From Burkholderia catarinensis (GTDB lineage: Bacteria > Pseudomonadota > Gammaproteobacteria > Burkholderiales > Burkholderiaceae): a stretch of DNA of 64,000 bases. Location: positions 1-64,000 of the forward strand of contig NZ_MDEQ02000030.1 in the NCBI RefSeq assembly GCF_001883705.2, read 5' to 3'. The notes under the pieces were generated by a model that saw only the letters and a list, made by a program, of their open reading frames with translations, ran no database searches and was not told the origin of the DNA. The translations under genes were made by a program, and so were the position numbers. Shown here one piece after another: positions 33,911-43,260 of the stretch (position 1 is its first letter; each line of letters opens with the position of its first letter).

Positions 33911-33947
33911 AAAAACGCCCGGCCGATGAAGCGCTTCCGGCCGGGCG
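33911..33947 (-). terminator. Internal terminator/attenuator between binding-protein and permease genes
   Basis: CGCCCGGCCG pairs perfectly with CGGCCGGGCG around a 12-nt loop. On the minus strand it is followed by TTTTTGC, 11 bp past the binding-protein stop. It should end part of the transcripts after the first gene of the operon, or protect its mRNA. Confidence 0.8.
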
Positions 33948-33958
33948 CCTGTCGCGCG

Positions 33959-35206
33959 TTACTTGACCTTCGCGGCCTTCGCGAGCGCGGCGACCGCGCT
34001 CTTCGAATCCTGCTGCGAGTTCATGAACTTCGTCACGACGTCCGTGATCGCGCCGGCCGTCGCGTCGCTCTGCGCCATCCCGTGCGCGAGCGACGGCACG
34101 AAGCCGCCCGACTTGATCGCGGTCTGCTCGTCGGCATACGACTTCTTCGCGCAGTCGTCGAACTTGTCCATCTTCACGCCGAGGCGTACCGGCACCGAGC
34201 CCTTCAGCAGGCTGAACTGCTCCTGGAAGTCCGGCGTCATGATCGTCTTCGCGAGCGCGAGCTGGCCCGGCGTCGCGGCCTTCTCGCCCTTCTGCTGGAA
34301 GAACACGAACGAATCGACGTTGAACGTGTACGAATTCGCCGTACCCGGCACCGCTGCGCAGATGTAGTCCTTGCCCGCCTTCTTGCCCGCGTTCTCGAAC
34401 TCGCCCTTCGCCCAGTCGCCCATGAACTGCATGCCGGCCTTGCCGTTGATCACCATCGCGGTCGCGAGGTTCCAGTCGCGGCCGTTGCGGCCCGTATCGA
34501 AGTAGCCCTGGATCTTGCGCACCGTGTCGAACACGGACAGCATCTGCGGCGACGTCAGCGTCGCCTGGTCGAGGTCGACGAGCGCCTTCTTGTAGAACGC
34601 CGGGCCCTGCGACAGCACGACGTCTTCCCACAGCGTCAGGTCCTGCCACGGCTGGCCGCCCATCGCGACCGGCTGGATACCCGCTGCCTTCAGCTTGTCG
34701 GCCACCGCGAAGAATTCGGGCCAGGTGGCCGGCACCTTCGCGCCGACCTTGTCGAGCGCGGCCTTGTTGATGTACAGCCAATTCACGCGGTGCACCGAGA
34801 ACGGCGCGGCGACGGTGTGGCCCTTGTACTTGATGATCTTGTCGATTTCCGGCGGCAGGTTCTGCTTCCAGTCGCCGGCGACGGAATCGATGTTGACGAG
34901 CACGCCCTGGTCGGCCCAGTCCTGGATCAGCGGACCCTTGATCTGCGCGGCCGACGGTGAGTCGCCGCTGATCACCTTGGTCTTCAGCGCGGTCATCGCC
35001 GCTGCGCCCGCGCCGCCCGCGACCGCGAAGTCCTTCCACACGTAGCCCTGCTTCTGCACGTCGTCCTTCAGCACGCCGACGGCCTTCGACTCGCCGCCCG
35101 AGGTCCACCAGTGCAGCACCGTGACGTTCTCGGCCGCCTGCGCCGCCACGGCGCCAGCCATCAGACCCGCGGCGCAGAGCGCGCCCATGATCGAGCGAAC
35201 TTTCAT
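33959..35206 (-). CDS. gtsA: Periplasmic sugar-binding protein of ABC transporter
   Basis: A 415-residue CUT1-type solute-binding protein. The signal peptide is MKVRSIMGALCAAGLMAGAVAAQAA. The mature start ENVTVLHWWTSGGESKA and the LNW-type ligand region PATWPEFFAVADKLKAAGIQPVAMGGQPWQDL match glucose/mannose-binding relatives. It is the first gene of the operon, preceded by GGAGGAGAT. Substrate glucose is inferred from the divergent zwf-pgl-glk operon. Confidence 0.9.
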   Translation of the reverse strand: MKVRSIMGALCAAGLMAGAVAAQAAENVTVLHWWTSGGESKAVGVLKDDVQKQGYVWKDFAVAGGAGAAAMTALKTKVISGDSPSAAQIKGPLIQDWADQGVLVNIDSVAGDWKQNLPPEIDKIIKYKGHTVAAPFSVHRVNWLYINKAALDKVGAKVPATWPEFFAVADKLKAAGIQPVAMGGQPWQDLTLWEDVVLSQGPAFYKKALVDLDQATLTSPQMLSVFDTVRKIQGYFDTGRNGRDWNLATAMVINGKAGMQFMGDWAKGEFENAGKKAGKDYICAAVPGTANSYTFNVDSFVFFQQKGEKAATPGQLALAKTIMTPDFQEQFSLLKGSVPVRLGVKMDKFDDCAKKSYADEQTAIKSGGFVPSLAHGMAQSDATAGAITDVVTKFMNSQQDSKSAVAALAKAAKVK

Positions 35207-35240
35207 TACTTATCTCCTCCAGACTGAATCAACTCGTTAA

Positions 35241-35257
35241 GTTCCCTGACCGGGAAC
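35241..35257. promoter_or_regulatory. Palindrome in the gtsA leader
   Basis: GTTCCC and GGGAAC flank TGACC, 35-51 bp before the gtsA start and downstream of its predicted promoter. It could be an operator or an mRNA hairpin. Confidence 0.4.
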
Positions 35258-35331
35258 CGGCTTCTTGATAACGACGGGGAAATCGAGCCGCGGGACGCAT
35301 GCAGCGTACGGGGCCGATGACCGGCCGGGCT

Positions 35332-35359
35332 CTTACAGAAAGCGTGAATCGAGATTCAA
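35332..35359 (-). promoter_or_regulatory. Predicted gtsA promoter with 14-bp palindrome over the -35 box
   Basis: On the minus strand TTGAAT and TGTAAG are 16 bp apart. A palindrome with arms TGAATC and GATTCA around GA (35345-35358) overlaps the -35 box and is a candidate operator. Confidence 0.45.
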
Positions 35360-35542
35360 CGGCGTGTCTCCTCTTTGTGTTTCTGGCCCGCCGCGTCGAT
35401 GCGGCACGAGCCCGGGGCCGACGGCGTGCGGACGATGCACGCCGTCAATGTCCGATAACATTCGGCACAAGGCATTCCCGAAGACGAAGCTCGCGCAGCT
35501 CATCGACCGCGCTTCTTTTTTTCTTCGCCCAGGTGCTACCCC
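35360..35542. other. Central part of the gts-zwf intergenic region
   Basis: No gene is supported. A perfect inverted repeat with arms ACGGCGTGC and GCACGCCGT around 7 bp occupies 35421-35445. The whole gts-zwf gap is 430 bp. Confidence 0.4.
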
Positions 35543-35570
35543 TTGCGGCGGATTGTAGTTAAACTACAAT
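35543..35570 (+). promoter_or_regulatory. zwf promoter overlapped by a HexR-type operator
   Basis: TTGCGG (35543-35548) and TACAAT (35565-35570) form a sigma-70-like promoter with a 16-bp spacer. A perfect 19-bp palindrome, ATTGTAGTTAAACTACAAT (35552-35570), covers the spacer and the -10 box. It fits the TTGT-N7/8-ACAA HexR site of pseudomonads. The regulator is probably the RpiR/HexR half of the glk fusion encoded in this same operon. Confidence 0.82.
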
Positions 35571-35636
35571 TCAGTGTCAAAAATATTTTTATCGCACTAC
35601 GGATCGCTTCCCAGCACCCCAACCCGGCGGAGACAC

Positions 35637-37106
35637 ATGCATACCGATTCCAGCTTTACCTTCGTACTTTTCGGCGGCACCGGCGATCTGTCGATGCGCA
35701 AGATCCTGCCAGCGCTGTTCGAAGCGCACCGTGCGAACATGCTGGCGGAGAGTGGCCGGATCGTCGCCGTGGCGCGGCACGAATCGGATCGGGCGGGTTA
35801 TCTCGAATGGGTCGACACGCATGTGAAGCCGCATGCGGCCAAGGCGGCCGGCAAGGCCTTCGACGAAGCCGCGTGGAAGTCCTTCCTCGAACGCATCGAA
35901 TACGTGAAGCTCGACCTCGGCCGCGCGGAAGACTACGTCGTGCTGCGCGACGCGATCGCATCGCTGCCCGGCATCCGCGTGTTCTATCTCGCGACGGGCC
36001 CGTCGCTGTTCGTTCCGATCTGCAAGGCGCTCGCGTCGGTCGGCCTGAGCGAAAACTCGCGCATCGTGCTCGAGAAGCCGCTCGGCTATGACCTGCGCTC
36101 GTCGAACGCGATCAACGACGCGGTCGGCGAGATCTTCGCGGAAGGCCAGATCTACCGGATCGACCACTACCTCGGCAAGGAGCCGGTGCAGAACCTGCTC
36201 GCGCTGCGCTTCGGCAATGCGCTGTTCGAGCCGCTGTGGCGCCGTGAATGGGTCGAGAGCATCCAGATCACGATCGCCGAGGAGCTCGGCGTCGAGGCGC
36301 GCGGCGATTTCTACGACAATACGGGCGCGCTGCGCGACATGGTGCAGAACCACCTGCTGCAACTGCTGTCGATCGTCGCGATGGAGCCGCCGCACTCGAT
36401 GGATTCCGACTCGGTGCGCGACGAGAAGCTGCGCGTGCTGCGGGCGCTGAAGCCGGTCGATCCGCGCGACATCGGCAAGGTTGCCGTGCGCGGCCAGTAT
36501 CATGCGGGCGTGATCAAGGGCGCGCAGGTGCCGGCCTATGCGACCGAGCCGGGCGTGAAGCCCGACAGCCCGACCGAAACCTTCGTCGCGCTGAAGGTCG
36601 AGATCGAGAACTGGCGCTGGGCCGGCGTGCCGTTCTTCCTGCGCACCGGCAAGCGTCTCGCCGACCGCGTCGCGGAGATCGTCGTCAACTTCCGCCCGGT
36701 GCCGCACTCGGCGCTCGGACCGACCGCGCTGCGCCCCGGTTCGAACCGCCTCGTGATCCGGCTGCAGCCGAACGAGACGATCCGCCTGTACTGCCTCGCG
36801 AAGCAGCCTGGCGAAGGGATGAACCTCGCGAGCGTGCACCTCGACCTCGCATTCGACCGGTTCTTCAAGGAAGGGCAGATGGAGGCGTACCAGCGCCTGC
36901 TGCTCGACGTGATCAACGGCCGGCTCGCGCTGTTCGTGCGCCGCGACGAGCAGGAAGCCGCGTGGCGCTGGGTCGAGCCGATCCTGAACGAATGGGCGCG
37001 CTCGCTGAAGCCGCCGAAGCCGTACGCGGCGGGCACGTGGGGGCCGGCCGCGGCGAGCGCGATGCTCGCGCAGCACGACACCTGCTGGCTCGAAGAAGAA
37101 AACTGA
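35637..37106 (+). CDS. zwf: Glucose-6-phosphate 1-dehydrogenase
   Basis: Oxidises glucose 6-phosphate to 6-phosphogluconolactone with NADP(H) production, the first step of the pentose phosphate and Entner-Doudoroff routes. The 489-residue protein has the nucleotide fold FGGTGDLSMRKILPAL and the active-site signature RIDHYLGKEPVQN near residue 176. It is the first gene of zwf-pgl-glk, 67 bp after the predicted promoter and operator. Confidence 0.97.
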   Translation: MHTDSSFTFVLFGGTGDLSMRKILPALFEAHRANMLAESGRIVAVARHESDRAGYLEWVDTHVKPHAAKAAGKAFDEAAWKSFLERIEYVKLDLGRAEDYVVLRDAIASLPGIRVFYLATGPSLFVPICKALASVGLSENSRIVLEKPLGYDLRSSNAINDAVGEIFAEGQIYRIDHYLGKEPVQNLLALRFGNALFEPLWRREWVESIQITIAEELGVEARGDFYDNTGALRDMVQNHLLQLLSIVAMEPPHSMDSDSVRDEKLRVLRALKPVDPRDIGKVAVRGQYHAGVIKGAQVPAYATEPGVKPDSPTETFVALKVEIENWRWAGVPFFLRTGKRLADRVAEIVVNFRPVPHSALGPTALRPGSNRLVIRLQPNETIRLYCLAKQPGEGMNLASVHLDLAFDRFFKEGQMEAYQRLLLDVINGRLALFVRRDEQEAAWRWVEPILNEWARSLKPPKPYAAGTWGPAAASAMLAQHDTCWLEEEN

Positions 37107-37194
37107 TGCAAACCGTTGCCGTGCGCGTGACCGCGTACGGCAACGTGCCCCACGATTCGTACGATTTGAACAGACAAAGCAGTCCGGAGGAGAT

Positions 37195-37875
37195 GTGATC
37201 GAGATCCACGCTTTCGACACCCAGGAAGCGCAAAGCGAAGCGCTCGCGCGCGCCGTCGGCGATGCGCTGCGCGCCGCGCTCGCGGGCCCCGCGCGTCCGA
37301 CGCTCGCGGTGTCCGGCGGCACGAGCCCGCGCCCGTTCCTGCACGCGCTGTCGCACGCGGCGCTCGACTGGGCCGGCATCGACGTCACGCTGGTCGACGA
37401 CCGCTGGGTGCCGGAGGATGACGCCGCAAGCAACGCGCACCTCGTGCGCGACACGCTGCTGCAGCACGCCGCGGCCCCCGCCCGCTTCCTGCCGCTCGTC
37501 GACACGCGCGCCGCGCTCGACGCGCACGTCGCCGCGCTGAACGCGAACGCCGACTACCGCGTGCCGAACGTCGCGGTGCTCGGCATGGGCGAGGACGGCC
37601 ACACCGCATCGATCTTCGCCGACGCGCCCGAATGGGAGCACGCGATTACGACGCCCGAGCGTTTCGTCGCCGTGCATCCCGGCGCCGCGCCGCATGCGCG
37701 CGTGAGCTTTTCGCTCGATGCGCTCAAGCGCGTCGACCGGCTGTTCCTGCTGATCGCGGGCCCCGCCAAGCGCGACGTGCTCGACGCCGCGGCCGCGTCG
37801 CTGCAGAAGAACGCGATTTCCCAACTGGCCAACGACAAGGGGACCCAGCTCGATGTCTACTGGTGCGCAAAGTAA
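37195..37875 (+). CDS. pgl: 6-Phosphogluconolactonase
   Basis: Hydrolyses 6-phosphogluconolactone to 6-phosphogluconate. The 226-residue protein carries the family motifs [41 protein letters not shown] and [20 protein letters not shown]. It starts with GTG at 37195 behind a clear GGAGG. Its end overlaps the glk start by 23 bp, so translation is coupled. Confidence 0.95.
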   Translation: MIEIHAFDTQEAQSEALARAVGDALRAALAGPARPTLAVSGGTSPRPFLHALSHAALDWAGIDVTLVDDRWVPEDDAASNAHLVRDTLLQHAAAPARFLPLVDTRAALDAHVAALNANADYRVPNVAVLGMGEDGHTASIFADAPEWEHAITTPERFVAVHPGAAPHARVSFSLDALKRVDRLFLLIAGPAKRDVLDAAAASLQKNAISQLANDKGTQLDVYWCAK

Positions 37876-39781
37876 GGCGGCCGTCGCGGGCCAGCATGCC
37901 GACGGCCCGCGCCTGCTCGCGGACGTCGGCGGCACCAACGCGCGCTTCGCGCTGGAAAACGGTCCGGGCGAGATCGCGCAGATCCGCGTCTATCCCGGCG
38001 CCGACTATCCGACGATCACCGACGCGATTCGCAAGTACCTGAAGGACGTGAAGATCACCCGCGTGAACCACGCGGCGATCGCGATCGCCAATCCGGTCGA
38101 CGGCGACCAGGTCACGATGACCAACCACGACTGGAGCTTCTCGATCGAGGCGACGCGCCGTGCGCTCGGCTTCGACACGCTGCTCGTCGTCAACGATTTC
38201 ACCGCGCTCGCGATGGCGCTGCCGGGCCTGACCGACGCGCAGCGCGTGCAGGTCGGCGGCGGCGCGCGCCGCCAGAACAGCGTGATCGGGCTGCTCGGGC
38301 CCGGCACCGGGCTCGGCGTGTCGGGGCTGATTCCGGCCGACGACCGCTGGATCGCGCTCGGCAGCGAAGGCGGCCACGCGTCGTTCGCGCCGCAGGACGA
38401 GCGCGAGGATCTCGTGCTGCAGTACGCGCGCAAGAAATTCCCGCACGTGTCGTTCGAGCGCGTGTGCGCGGGCCCCGGCATGGAGATCATCTATCGCGCG
38501 CTCGCCGCGCGCGACAAGAAGCGCGTGGCCGCGACCGTCGACACGGTCGAGATCGTCGAGCGCGCGCAGGCGGGCGACGCGCTCGCGCTCGAGACGGTCG
38601 ATTGCTTCTGCGGAATTCTCGGCGCGTTCGCGGGCAGCGTCGCGCTGACGCTCGGCGCACTCGGCGGCGTGTACATCGGCGGCGGCGTCGCACTGAAGCT
38701 AGGCGAACTGTTCACGCGCTCGTCGTTCCGCGCGCGCTTCGAGGCGAAGGGCCGCTTCACGCACTATCTCGAGAACATCCCGACCTACCTGATCACCGCC
38801 GAATACCCGGCGTTCCTCGGCGTGTCGGCGATCCTCGCCGAGCAACTGTCGAACCGCTCGGGCGGTGCGTCGTCGGCCGTGTTCGAGCGGATCCGCCAGA
38901 TGCGCGACGCGCTGACGCCGGCCGAGCGCCGCGTTGCCGATCTCGCGCTGAACCATCCGCGCTCGATCATCAACGATCCAATCGTCGACATCGCGCGCAA
39001 GGCCGACGTGAGCCAGCCGACCGTGATCCGCTTCTGCCGCTCGCTCGGCTGCCAGGGACTGTCGGACTTCAAGCTGAAGCTCGCCACCGGCCTCACCGGC
39101 ACGATCCCGATGAGCCACAGCCAGGTGCATCTCGGCGATACGGCCACCGACTTCGGCGCGAAGGTGCTCGACAACACGGTGTCGGCGATCCTGCAGTTGC
39201 GCGAGCACCTGAATTTCGAACACGTCGAGAACGCGATCGAGATCCTGAACAGCGCGCGGCGCATCGAGTTCTACGGGCTCGGCAACTCGAACATCGTCGC
39301 GCAGGACGCGCACTACAAGTTCTTCCGCTTCGGGATTCCGACGATCGCGTACGGCGACCTGTACATGCAGGCCGCGTCGGCCGCGCTGCTCGGCAAGGGC
39401 GACGTGATCGTCGCGGTGTCGAAGTCGGGGCGCGCGCCCGAACTGCTGCGCGTGCTCGACGTCGCGATGCAGGCCGGCGCGAAGGTGATCGCGATCACGT
39501 CGAGCAACACGCCGCTCGCGAAGCGCGCGACCGTCGCGCTCGAGACCGACCACATCGAGATGCGCGAGTCGCAACTGTCGATGATCTCGCGGATCCTGCA
39601 TCTGCTGATGATCGACATCCTCGCGGTCGGCGTCGCGATCCGCCGCGCGTCGACGAACGGCGAATTGCCCGAGGCCGTCGCGCAGGCGAAGGCGCGCGCG
39701 AGCGACGACGAAACGGCCGACGTGCTCGACTGGCTGAGCCACGGCGCGTCGCCGGCGGCGAAGGACGTCGCGCGGGATTGA
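37853..39781 (+). CDS. glk: Glucokinase fused to a HexR/RpiR-type transcriptional regulator
   Basis: A 642-residue two-part protein. Residues 1-335 are a ROK-unrelated, E. coli-type glucokinase ([14 protein letters not shown] phosphate motif; [20 protein letters not shown] sugar site; [12 protein letters not shown]). Residues about 343-415 are an RpiR helix-turn-helix ([21 protein letters not shown] through [25 protein letters not shown]). Residues about 440-610 form a SIS sugar-phosphate-binding domain. Such fusions are known in Burkholderia. The regulator half probably represses its own operon through the palindrome before zwf. No frameshift or stop separates the halves. Confidence 0.94.
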   Translation: MSTGAQSKAAVAGQHADGPRLLADVGGTNARFALENGPGEIAQIRVYPGADYPTITDAIRKYLKDVKITRVNHAAIAIANPVDGDQVTMTNHDWSFSIEATRRALGFDTLLVVNDFTALAMALPGLTDAQRVQVGGGARRQNSVIGLLGPGTGLGVSGLIPADDRWIALGSEGGHASFAPQDEREDLVLQYARKKFPHVSFERVCAGPGMEIIYRALAARDKKRVAATVDTVEIVERAQAGDALALETVDCFCGILGAFAGSVALTLGALGGVYIGGGVALKLGELFTRSSFRARFEAKGRFTHYLENIPTYLITAEYPAFLGVSAILAEQLSNRSGGASSAVFERIRQMRDALTPAERRVADLALNHPRSIINDPIVDIARKADVSQPTVIRFCRSLGCQGLSDFKLKLATGLTGTIPMSHSQVHLGDTATDFGAKVLDNTVSAILQLREHLNFEHVENAIEILNSARRIEFYGLGNSNIVAQDAHYKFFRFGIPTIAYGDLYMQAASAALLGKGDVIVAVSKSGRAPELLRVLDVAMQAGAKVIAITSSNTPLAKRATVALETDHIEMRESQLSMISRILHLLMIDILAVGVAIRRASTNGELPEAVAQAKARASDDETADVLDWLSHGASPAAKDVARD

Positions 39782-39819
39782 CGCGCGGCGCGGCAACCGC
39801 CGCTTCACGCGCTCAAAAG

Positions 39820-39857
39820 AAAAACGCCACCGGCGCATCGCGCACGGTGGCGTTTTT
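39820..39857. terminator. Bidirectional terminator after the glk fusion
   Basis: AACGCCACCG pairs with CGGTGGCGTT. The stem is followed by TTTTTC on the plus strand and TTTTTCTTTT on the minus strand, so it also ends the convergent exporter gene. Confidence 0.9.
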
Positions 39858-39880
39858 CATTCCGCCGCCCGGCCGGCGGT

Positions 39881-41098
39881 TCAGGCACCCGCCTCGACGG
39901 GCCGCCCGTGCCAGCGCAGCACGAGGTAGCGTCCGGCGAAACACAGCACGCCCGAGACGCCGATCGTCACGCCCATCGCGAACGGCGTGCCGTCGGCGAG
40001 TGCGCCGATCGCGACGCTCGCCAGCGCGCCGAGCGCGAGCTGCATCGCGCCGAACACGGCCGCCGACGCGCCCGCGTTGTGCGGATAGCGATGCATGAGG
40101 TCGGTCGTGCAGTTCGCGGACAGGATTCCGACCACGCCGACGACGAAGAACAGGCACACGACGATCGACCACAGCCCGCCCCACCCCGTCAGCGCGACGA
40201 GCGCGACCGCGAGCGACGCGATGCAGCTCACGAGCGCCGCGGCCGAGATGATGCGCAGCGAGCCGATGCGGCCGACGAGCCGCGTGTTCGCGAAGTTGCC
40301 GATCATGATCCCGATGATGTTCAGGCCGAACAGCAGCCCGTAGTGCTGCGGCGACACGTGGAAATACTCGATGTACACGAACGGCGTCGCGGTGATGTAC
40401 GAGAACATCGACGCGAACGCCATCCCGCCGCACAGCATGTGTCCCCACGCAACGGGGTCGGACAGGATGCGCCCGTACGACGCGAACGACGCGAGCACGG
40501 CCGCGCTCTTGCGCCGCTCCTTCGGCCAGGTTTCGGGCACGCGCAGGTACGCGGTCGCCGCGCATACCGCACCGAACACGGCCAGCACGACGAACACGCC
40601 GCGCCAGCCCGAGAAGCGCAGGATCTGGCCGCCGATCAGCGGCGCGAGCAGCGGCCCGACCGCGGTGACGATCGCGACCATCGACAGCACCTTCGCCGCG
40701 TCGCTCGGCTCGTGCGCGTCGCGCGCGATCGCGCGAGCCAGCACCGACGCGGCGCCGGCGCCGAGCGCCTGCAGGAAGCGCACGACGATCAGCATGTCGA
40801 TCGAGCCCGCCACGAAGCAGCCGATGCTCGCGAGCGTGAACAGCGCGATGCCGCCGAGCAGGACGGGCCGGCGGCCCCACGTGTCGGACAGCGGGCCGTA
40901 CAGCAGCATGCCGACCGAGAAGCCGGCCATGAAACTCGTCAGCGTGCGCTGCGCGGCGCCGGGGCTGACGGAGAACCCGCTGGCGATCGACGGCAGGCTC
41001 GGCAGGTACATGTCGGTGGCGATCGGCCCGCAGGCGGCGAGCGCGCCGAGCAACAGGATCAGCCGGACATCGGGCCGGCGCCGGACGACGTGAGACAT
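39881..41098 (-). CDS. Bcr/CflA family multidrug efflux MFS transporter
   Basis: A 405-residue inner-membrane drug:H+ antiporter with twelve predicted helices. The N-terminal ATDMYLPSLPSIASGFSVSPGAAQRTLTSFMAGFSVGMLLYGPLSDTWGRRPVLL is the family signature, containing the DxxGRRP loop. Relatives export bicyclomycin, chloramphenicol or sulfonamides; the substrate here is unknown. The start MSHVVRRRPD was chosen; upstream codons are Arg/Pro-rich and not membrane-like. Confidence 0.92.
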   Translation of the reverse strand: MSHVVRRRPDVRLILLLGALAACGPIATDMYLPSLPSIASGFSVSPGAAQRTLTSFMAGFSVGMLLYGPLSDTWGRRPVLLGGIALFTLASIGCFVAGSIDMLIVVRFLQALGAGAASVLARAIARDAHEPSDAAKVLSMVAIVTAVGPLLAPLIGGQILRFSGWRGVFVVLAVFGAVCAATAYLRVPETWPKERRKSAAVLASFASYGRILSDPVAWGHMLCGGMAFASMFSYITATPFVYIEYFHVSPQHYGLLFGLNIIGIMIGNFANTRLVGRIGSLRIISAAALVSCIASLAVALVALTGWGGLWSIVVCLFFVVGVVGILSANCTTDLMHRYPHNAGASAAVFGAMQLALGALASVAIGALADGTPFAMGVTIGVSGVLCFAGRYLVLRWHGRPVEAGA

Positions 41099-41322
41099 GG
41101 GTATCCGGAATGGAGCCCGCGCGCATCGGGGCGCGCGTGGCGGTGAAGACGGGAGGCCGCGCCGCAAACGGCGCGCTCAGGCCCATGATTGTACGCGCAA
41201 CTTTTTCACGCGCCGCCGGCCGCGTACGATGGCGGGCCCGGAAACACCGGCGCGCGGGATCGCGCGCGGATTCGATTAAGCTTGCCGCTCTTGTCTGACC
41301 AATTCGATGTCCCACCGAACCG

Positions 41323-41775
41323 ATGACCGCTTTCCTGCTGATCTGGAGCCCCAAGAAATGGCCGTGGCCCGAGTTGCCCGACGTCGCCGCGCGCGTGAAG
41401 GCCGGCGAGGCCGTGCATGACGTATGGGGCTGCGGCTTCGCGCGCGGCATCCTGCCGGGCGACCGCGTGTTCCTGCACCGCGTCGCGAAGGAGCCCAAGG
41501 GCGTGTTCGGCTCCGGCTACGTGACGCGCGCGCCGTACGAGGTGCCCGATCCGGCGATGAAGCGCGGCTACCGGCTGTGCATCGACTTCGTGTACGACTG
41601 GCTGGTCGACGCGCACCAGGACGTCGTGATCGCGCGCGACGCACTGCGCGTCCACCCGTACTCGGTACAGACCTGGGATGCGCAGACATCCGGCACGTCG
41701 ATCAAGCCGATGGTCGAAGGCCCGCTCGAGAAGCGCTGGGCCGAGCTGACCGGCAAGCGCAAGCCGCCCCGATAG
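41323..41775 (+). CDS. EVE/PUA-like domain protein
   Basis: A 150-residue cytoplasmic protein beginning MTAFLLIWSPKKWPWPELPDVAARVKAGEAVHDVWGCGFARGILPGDRVFLHRVAKEPKGVFGSGYV. The pattern (Trp-rich start, GD-x-VFLHR, GVFGSG) resembles EVE/PUA-like nucleotide-recognition folds. The match is from memory of the fold pattern and is tentative. It stands alone between the exporter and hemL. Confidence 0.7.
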   Translation: MTAFLLIWSPKKWPWPELPDVAARVKAGEAVHDVWGCGFARGILPGDRVFLHRVAKEPKGVFGSGYVTRAPYEVPDPAMKRGYRLCIDFVYDWLVDAHQDVVIARDALRVHPYSVQTWDAQTSGTSIKPMVEGPLEKRWAELTGKRKPPR

Positions 41776-41961
41776 CCGCCCTCGATAGCCGGGTCGAATC
41801 GGGCACGCCTTTCCGGCCCGCGCGATCCCCCGCGCGCCGAAAGGCCGCGGACCTGCCCGCGGGCCTGTCGCGCGCGTCTCCGGTACAATCGGACGATCGT
41901 TCCGCCCAGGCGCCGCGGCCCGTGCACAGGCCCCCGCGCCGTTCTCTCGCAGGTTTCGCCC

Positions 41962-43245
41962 ATGTCCAACAATCAGATCCTCTTCGAACGCGCCCAGAAG
42001 ACCATTCCCGGCGGCGTCAACTCGCCGGTGCGCGCATTCCGTTCGGTCGGCGGCACGCCGCGTTTCGTCGCGCGCGCGCAAGGCCCGTATTTCTGGGATG
42101 CCGACGGCAAGCAGTACATCGACTACATCGGCTCCTGGGGCCCGATGATCGTCGGCCACGTCCATCCGGAAGTGCTGTCGGCCGTGCAGAACGTGCTCGC
42201 CGACGGCTTCTCGTTCGGCGCGCCGACCGAAGCCGAGATCGAGATCGCCGAGGAAATCTGCAAGCTCGTGCCGTCGATCGAGCAGGTGCGGATGGTGTCG
42301 AGCGGCACCGAGGCCACGATGAGCGCGCTGCGTCTCGCGCGCGGCTTCACGGGCCGCAGCCGCATCGTCAAGTTCGAGGGCTGCTACCACGGCCACGCGG
42401 ACAGCCTGCTCGTGAAGGCCGGCTCGGGCCTGCTGACGTTCGGCAACCCGACGTCGGCCGGCGTACCCGCCGACATCGCGAAGCACACGACCGTCCTCGA
42501 ATACAACAACGTCGCCGCGCTCGAGGAAGCGTTCGGCGCGTTCGGCGACGAGATCGCCGCGGTGATCGTCGAGCCGGTCGCGGGCAACATGAACCTCGTG
42601 CGCGGCACGCCCGAATTCCTGAACGCGCTGCGCGCGCTGTGCACGAAGCACGGCGCCGTGCTGATCTTCGACGAGGTGATGTGCGGGTTCCGCGTCGCGC
42701 TCGGCGGCGCGCAGGCGTACTACGGGATCACGGCCGACCTCACCTGCCTCGGCAAGGTGATCGGCGGCGGGATGCCGGCCGCCGCGTTCGGCGGCCGCCG
42801 CGACATCATGGCCCACCTCGCGCCGCTCGGCGGCGTCTACCAGGCGGGCACGCTGTCGGGCAACCCGATCGCGGTCGCCGCCGGCCTGAAGACGCTGCAG
42901 CTGATCCAGGCGCCCGGCTTCTACGACGCGCTCACCGCGCAGACCAAGCGTCTCGCCGACGGCCTCGCAGCGGAAGCACGCGCGGCCGGCGTACCGTTCG
43001 CGGCCGACTCGATCGGCGCGATGTTCGGCCTGTACTTCGCCGAGCGCGTGCCGACCAGCTTCGCGGAAGTCACGAAGAGCGACATCGAGCGCTTCAACCG
43101 CTTCTTCCACCTGATGCTCGACGAGGGCGTGTACTTCGCGCCGTCGGCATACGAGGCCGGTTTCGTGTCGAGCACGCACGACGACGCGGTGATCGATGCG
43201 ACGCTCGCGGCCGCGCGCCGCGCGTTCGCGGCACTCGCCGCCTGA
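41962..43245 (+). CDS. hemL: Glutamate-1-semialdehyde 2,1-aminomutase
   Basis: PLP enzyme converting glutamate 1-semialdehyde to 5-aminolevulinate in C5-route tetrapyrrole synthesis. The 427 residues start [26 protein letters not shown]. They include [13 protein letters not shown], the acidic PLP site [18 protein letters not shown], and the PLP lysine in [17 protein letters not shown] near residue 264. It lies 15 bp upstream of ribD, which may be co-transcribed. Confidence 0.97.
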   Translation: MSNNQILFERAQKTIPGGVNSPVRAFRSVGGTPRFVARAQGPYFWDADGKQYIDYIGSWGPMIVGHVHPEVLSAVQNVLADGFSFGAPTEAEIEIAEEICKLVPSIEQVRMVSSGTEATMSALRLARGFTGRSRIVKFEGCYHGHADSLLVKAGSGLLTFGNPTSAGVPADIAKHTTVLEYNNVAALEEAFGAFGDEIAAVIVEPVAGNMNLVRGTPEFLNALRALCTKHGAVLIFDEVMCGFRVALGGAQAYYGITADLTCLGKVIGGGMPAAAFGGRRDIMAHLAPLGGVYQAGTLSGNPIAVAAGLKTLQLIQAPGFYDALTAQTKRLADGLAAEARAAGVPFAADSIGAMFGLYFAERVPTSFAEVTKSDIERFNRFFHLMLDEGVYFAPSAYEAGFVSSTHDDAVIDATLAAARRAFAALAA

Positions 43246-43260
43246 CCCGGGGCCGCGCGC

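Noticed and set aside
43100-43260. FMN riboswitch before ribD
   Set aside because: The gap between hemL and ribD is only 15 bp and I see none of the conserved RFN segments. The region before ribB (47329-47521) also lacks them.
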